Shown here: in pieces, positions 34,617-37,288 of the stretch | Layout: each line of letters opens with the position of its first letter | Position numbering within the stretch: position 1 is the first letter of the stretch | Source of the DNA: Bacteroidota bacterium | GTDB taxonomy: Bacteria; Bacteroidota; Ignavibacteria; SZUA-365 | Assembly (NCBI GenBank): GCA_023432805.1 | Contig: JAEYUG010000091.1 | Coordinates: forward strand, 1 to 37,288 | DNA: 37,288 bases | Direction: 5' to 3' | Notes under the pieces: model-generated | What the model was told of the DNA's origin: nothing | Databases searched by the model: none | Seen by the model: only the letters and a program-made list of their open reading frames with translations | Position numbers and translations under genes: made by a program

Positions 34617-37252
34617 CGCACGATGGCAATCTTGATGATCTTTTCGCCGCTCAATCCCGGAGCCGTTGCCTCGACTTTCGCGAGGTAGACGCCGCTCTGC
34701 ACGGATGAGGCATCCCACGACACCTCGTTGTCCATGCCGCCGACCGCAGTCGCCGCCAGCTCGTCCACGAGGGACCCGGCAAGGTCGCGGATCGTCACGC
34801 GCACAGCGGCGTTCTGCGAAACATGGAAGCGGATCGCCGTGCGCTTGTCGTAGACGGGATTCGGCCAGTTGTAGCAGCGCTCCTCGGGGAAGAAGGTGCC
34901 GCCCGTCACGACGGGGTCGCCACTCGCGCGCGCGATGCCCCGCTGCGTCTCGTCACCATACTGCGCGCGCCAGCGCAGTCCATCCGCGGCGAGACGTGAT
35001 TGCGTATTGAAGAGGAAGACACGTCCGCCGTCACCCGCAGCCACGATGCCCAGCGTCGGCGACTGCGCGCCGAGCGGCATGAGCACGACGTCGGCCTCGC
35101 GCGGAAGCGGCACGGGGAATCCCTCGGCCTGCCGGGCGCGCGTGGTCAGCTGCGAAAGCCGTCCGTCTCCCGCCGCAAACACTGCGTCGCGTGCATCGCC
35201 CGCGAGCCGCACGGCGAACACCTGCGTGGCGGATGCGGTGAAAGGATGGTTGTCGATCGAGGCGAATACGCCGTTGAGCACGCTCACGCGTGTGGAGTCC
35301 GCAATTAAGAGATCCATGCGTCCGTCTCCGTCCACATCGCCTGCGCCCATGGCGCGGCGTGCCCCCGAGAGCGTGAACATGCCGCATTTGACATCCTCGT
35401 AGAAGGTGGCGCGTCCGTCTGAGGTTGGCGCGAACACACCAAGGCCCTGCCCGGCTGGAGCGACGCTCTCGAGGCGTCCGTCACCGTCAAAATCCGCTGT
35501 GACAATTTGAAAGGGACCCGCGGTACTGGGATGCGAGCGCACGGAGAGTCCCGTACGCGCGGGCGTCACCACACCACCCGTCACATCGATGAAGTGGACC
35601 GCGTCGATCGCATTGGATGCCACGACGAGTCCAGGGGTACCCGATGCGGCGACGGCGTGCACACCCCATCGTCCCGCCTCGATCGTCGTGCGGGCAACCG
35701 TGCCGGTCACCGCCATCACCGTGTCGAAACGGCTGCCTGTGAGCACGTAGCGCAAGGCCCCGTCGGCGATCATGAACGCAGAAGCCTGCGCACCTGTCGC
35801 GTCACCGAAGCTCGCGTTCGGATGCGCGAGCAGGTGCAGAAGATCGACCGCTCCATCGGCATCCGCATCACGCGCGGTCGCAACATGAACCCGCGTCGTC
35901 GTCTCGTCGGCCGACACGAGCACGAGTTCCGGCACACCGTCGCCCGTCACGTCACCGGCCAGCGCGGCCGTGACCACGCGCCGCGCGAGGGGATCGCGCA
36001 GCACGACGGGTGCGTTTATGCCAGTGAGATACGGAGTGCCGTCCGCGCGAAGCGCGACAAGCACGGCGCCGGCTTCGGCGGTCTGTGCGGTGACGAGCAC
36101 TTCATGCACTCCGTCTCCATCGAGATCCGCAGTCTGCACACGCATGCGCGCGGAGTCGCTGCCGAGCACGGACCGCAGATCCACCGGCCACCCGGCTACA
36201 GGTGCCAGGGTGTTGTCGCCAAGGGCGATGTCGAGGGACATCAGCGGACCCGGGAGTCCGAATCTGTCGATCGTCACATGCGAATACGCACCGGAGTTCG
36301 CGCGGGTGTCGGGATTGGTCAGCATCGAGAAACTGTTCTCGTAGAGCGGTGCGATATTGCCCTCGAACCAGTAGTCGACGGGCGAGCCGCTTCCGATCGT
36401 GGCCCCGAAGATCGAGGGAATCGTGCGGCCGATGTCCTGTGCGCCTCCCGCCTGTTCGAGATCCACCCCTCGCAGCGATGGTGTGCTGTTGACAGTGTTG
36501 TCGGCGAGCCCGCGACGAATCACGTCCTCGTCCACATGCCAGATCAGGAGTCCACCGTTGACGCGCTGCTCGGCCTTGTCGGTCACCACAGTCCCGCCGG
36601 GCAGGCTCCAGTCGAGATCCTCGACATCGGTCACCACACCTTTGAGCAACGCGATGCTGCCGTTCTCGAACCCCGTCGTGTCTTTGGCGAAGCGCAGTTC
36701 GAGATCCTGCCCGCCCGAGCGCATCGTGATGCGCTGTCCGTTGCCGCCGGGATCACGCTGCCGGTTCTCGATCAGCCAGTACTCGCGCGCCGTGACCGGC
36801 ACGCGGATGATGTCTGCGGTGGACGGCTGGTCCGTGCGCTGCGCCGTGATGAAGTACGGGCGGCGTCCGGCCGAGGCCTCGCGCGGCACCGTCCACCCCA
36901 GCGCCATTTTCTCCCACGCCGACGGCGCCGGCGGCGCGATGCCGCCATAGGCGAAGATGGATTCCGGATCCATCAGTCCGAATCTTCCGATGCCCGTCAC
37001 GCCCTTCTTTGTGTCGAAGAGGTCGGGCAGTCCCGCCCAGGTGCCGAAACTCGCAGCGAGCAGTCCGTTCGTCGTCAGTTCGAGCAGTCCCGCCCCGCCC
37101 GTAAGCAGGGGAATCTCGCGCACATTCGTCGACGGCAGCACGGCCGTGTTCGTGATGTGGAAACTCCCGCCCTGCATCGCCACGCCGCCTACGGTCGAGA
37201 CCGCGCTCGCCGAGTTGAAACGACTCAGCAGCGCGAAGGTGCGCGACGGCAT
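34613..37252 (-). CDS. M6-peptidase-like secreted protein lacking the HExxH motif, with FG-GAP-like repeats and T9SS sorting domain (5' end doubtful)
   Basis: An open frame of 879 residues from ATG 37252. Near residue 65 the sequence LLAASFGTWAGLPDLFD, followed by GIGRFGLMD and PSAWEKMALGW, matches the metal-site region of M6 (immune inhibitor A-like) peptidases. The zinc motif HExGH, however, is replaced by A-S-F-G-T (bases 37040-37054), so the protein is probably inactive as a protease. Further on are FG-GAP/VCBS-like repeats with calcium-type loops (ADLDGDGVHEVLV, GDVTGDGVPELVLV, ADFDGDGRLESV, GDVDGDGRMDLLI) and a C-terminal T9SS sorting domain (NWPNPVYDKRTAIRF, SGVYLAKVEA). No signal peptide is visible and an in-frame TAG lies at 37259-37261, so the true N-terminus is missing. 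It heads a four-gene operon. Confidence 0.75.
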   Translation of the reverse strand: MPSRTFALLSRFNSASAVSTVGGVAMQGGSFHITNTAVLPSTNVREIPLLTGGAGLLELTTNGLLAASFGTWAGLPDLFDTKKGVTGIGRFGLMDPESIFAYGGIAPPAPSAWEKMALGWTVPREASAGRRPYFITAQRTDQPSTADIIRVPVTAREYWLIENRQRDPGGNGQRITMRSGGQDLELRFAKDTTGFENGSIALLKGVVTDVEDLDWSLPGGTVVTDKAEQRVNGGLLIWHVDEDVIRRGLADNTVNSTPSLRGVDLEQAGGAQDIGRTIPSIFGATIGSGSPVDYWFEGNIAPLYENSFSMLTNPDTRANSGAYSHVTIDRFGLPGPLMSLDIALGDNTLAPVAGWPVDLRSVLGSDSARMRVQTADLDGDGVHEVLVTAQTAEAGAVLVALRADGTPYLTGINAPVVLRDPLARRVVTAALAGDVTGDGVPELVLVSADETTTRVHVATARDADADGAVDLLHLLAHPNASFGDATGAQASAFMIADGALRYVLTGSRFDTVMAVTGTVARTTIEAGRWGVHAVAASGTPGLVVASNAIDAVHFIDVTGGVVTPARTGLSVRSHPSTAGPFQIVTADFDGDGRLESVAPAGQGLGVFAPTSDGRATFYEDVKCGMFTLSGARRAMGAGDVDGDGRMDLLIADSTRVSVLNGVFASIDNHPFTASATQVFAVRLAGDARDAVFAAGDGRLSQLTTRARQAEGFPVPLPREADVVLMPLGAQSPTLGIVAAGDGGRVFLFNTQSRLAADGLRWRAQYGDETQRGIARASGDPVVTGGTFFPEERCYNWPNPVYDKRTAIRFHVSQNAAVRVTIRDLAGSLVDELAATAVGGMDNEVSWDASSVQSGVYLAKVEATAPGLSGEKIIKIAIVR

Positions 37253-37288
37253 GGCGCGCTACGGGCTGCCCAACGACAAGGCTTGGGG
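37155..37288 (+). CDS. N-terminal fragment of a DNA-alkylation-repair (AlkD-like HEAT) protein, running off the window
   Basis: On the plus strand the frame from about 37155 reads TVETALAELKRLSSAKVRDG then MARYGLPNDKAWG up to the window end. The L..L.S.K.RDGMARYGI...KA.GV pattern is what I know from the start of bacterial DNA-alkylation-repair HEAT-repeat proteins that remove alkylated bases. The start codon is uncertain (ATG 37155, or GTG 37152 or 37146). The region overlaps, in antisense, the first ~33 codons of the M6-like gene; normally only one of them can be genuine. The call rests on recognition of a short segment by eye. Confidence 0.5.
   Translation, partial: MWKLPPCIATPPTVETALAELKRLSSAKVRDGMARYGLPNDKAW

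Noticed and set aside
36523..36536. Apparent further copy of the dispersed hairpin core (ACGTCCTCGTCCAC)
   Set aside because: It lies inside coding sequence (HVDEDV) and lacks the complementary arm, so it is coincidental.

Overview
The window is GC-rich, densely coded bacterial chromosome. It most likely comes from the FCB (Bacteroidetes/Chlorobi/Ignavibacteria/Kapabacteria-like) group. Three observations point there. Secreted proteins end in type IX secretion (T9SS) sorting-like domains. A Bacteroidetes-style GlmU-family protein (sugar nucleotidyltransferase N-terminus plus left-handed beta-helix) is present. Several upstream regions carry a TTG-N19/20-TAnnTT promoter pattern, as expected for the Bacteroidetes primary sigma factor. 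The exact genus cannot be read from the sequence. No tRNA, rRNA, CRISPR array, insertion sequence or gap over 300 bp was seen.

Layout from the left. Bases 1-4162 (+) hold two multiheme c-type cytochromes (at least 11 and 20 haem motifs; the first is cut by the window edge) and a signal-peptide-bearing beta-barrel protein, tightly packed. This looks like a porin-cytochrome module for moving electrons across the cell envelope. Bases 4245-8255 (+) hold a metallo-beta-lactamase/beta-CASP nuclease, a small alpha/beta-barrel protein and the tRNA-modification enzyme MnmG. Bases 8257-11025 (-) form an iron operon fur-feoA-feoB, with a near-perfect palindrome overlapping its promoter. Bases 11154-19358 (+) are housekeeping genes: tRNA-dihydrouridine synthase, M48 lipoprotein protease, a NatAB-like ABC exporter with a small membrane protein, GTPase Der and FtsH. 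Bases 19487-22177 (-) hold a GlmU-like protein and the rRNA methyltransferase RsmB.

Bases 22329-28314 (-) hold two large secreted T9SS cargo proteins: a GH20-like glycosidase with an inserted carbohydrate-binding-like domain, and a von Willebrand A / Ig-like adhesin. Both are followed by copies of the same small hairpin repeat. Bases 28480-37252 (-) are a four-gene operon with ATGA overlaps or 3-bp gaps, closed by a strong intrinsic terminator. It encodes an M6-peptidase-like secreted protein whose HExxH zinc motif is replaced, an outer-membrane protein fusing a zinc peptidase, a TolB-type propeller and an Omp85-like barrel, a CHASE2 sensor protein with no output domain, and a FecR-domain protein. 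This operon is the best candidate for an undescribed envelope system here.

At the right edge the 5' end of that operon overlaps, antisense, what reads as the start of a DNA-alkylation-repair gene on the + strand. The M6-like gene also lacks a signal peptide and has an in-frame stop just upstream. This suggests a truncation, a rearrangement or an assembly join.
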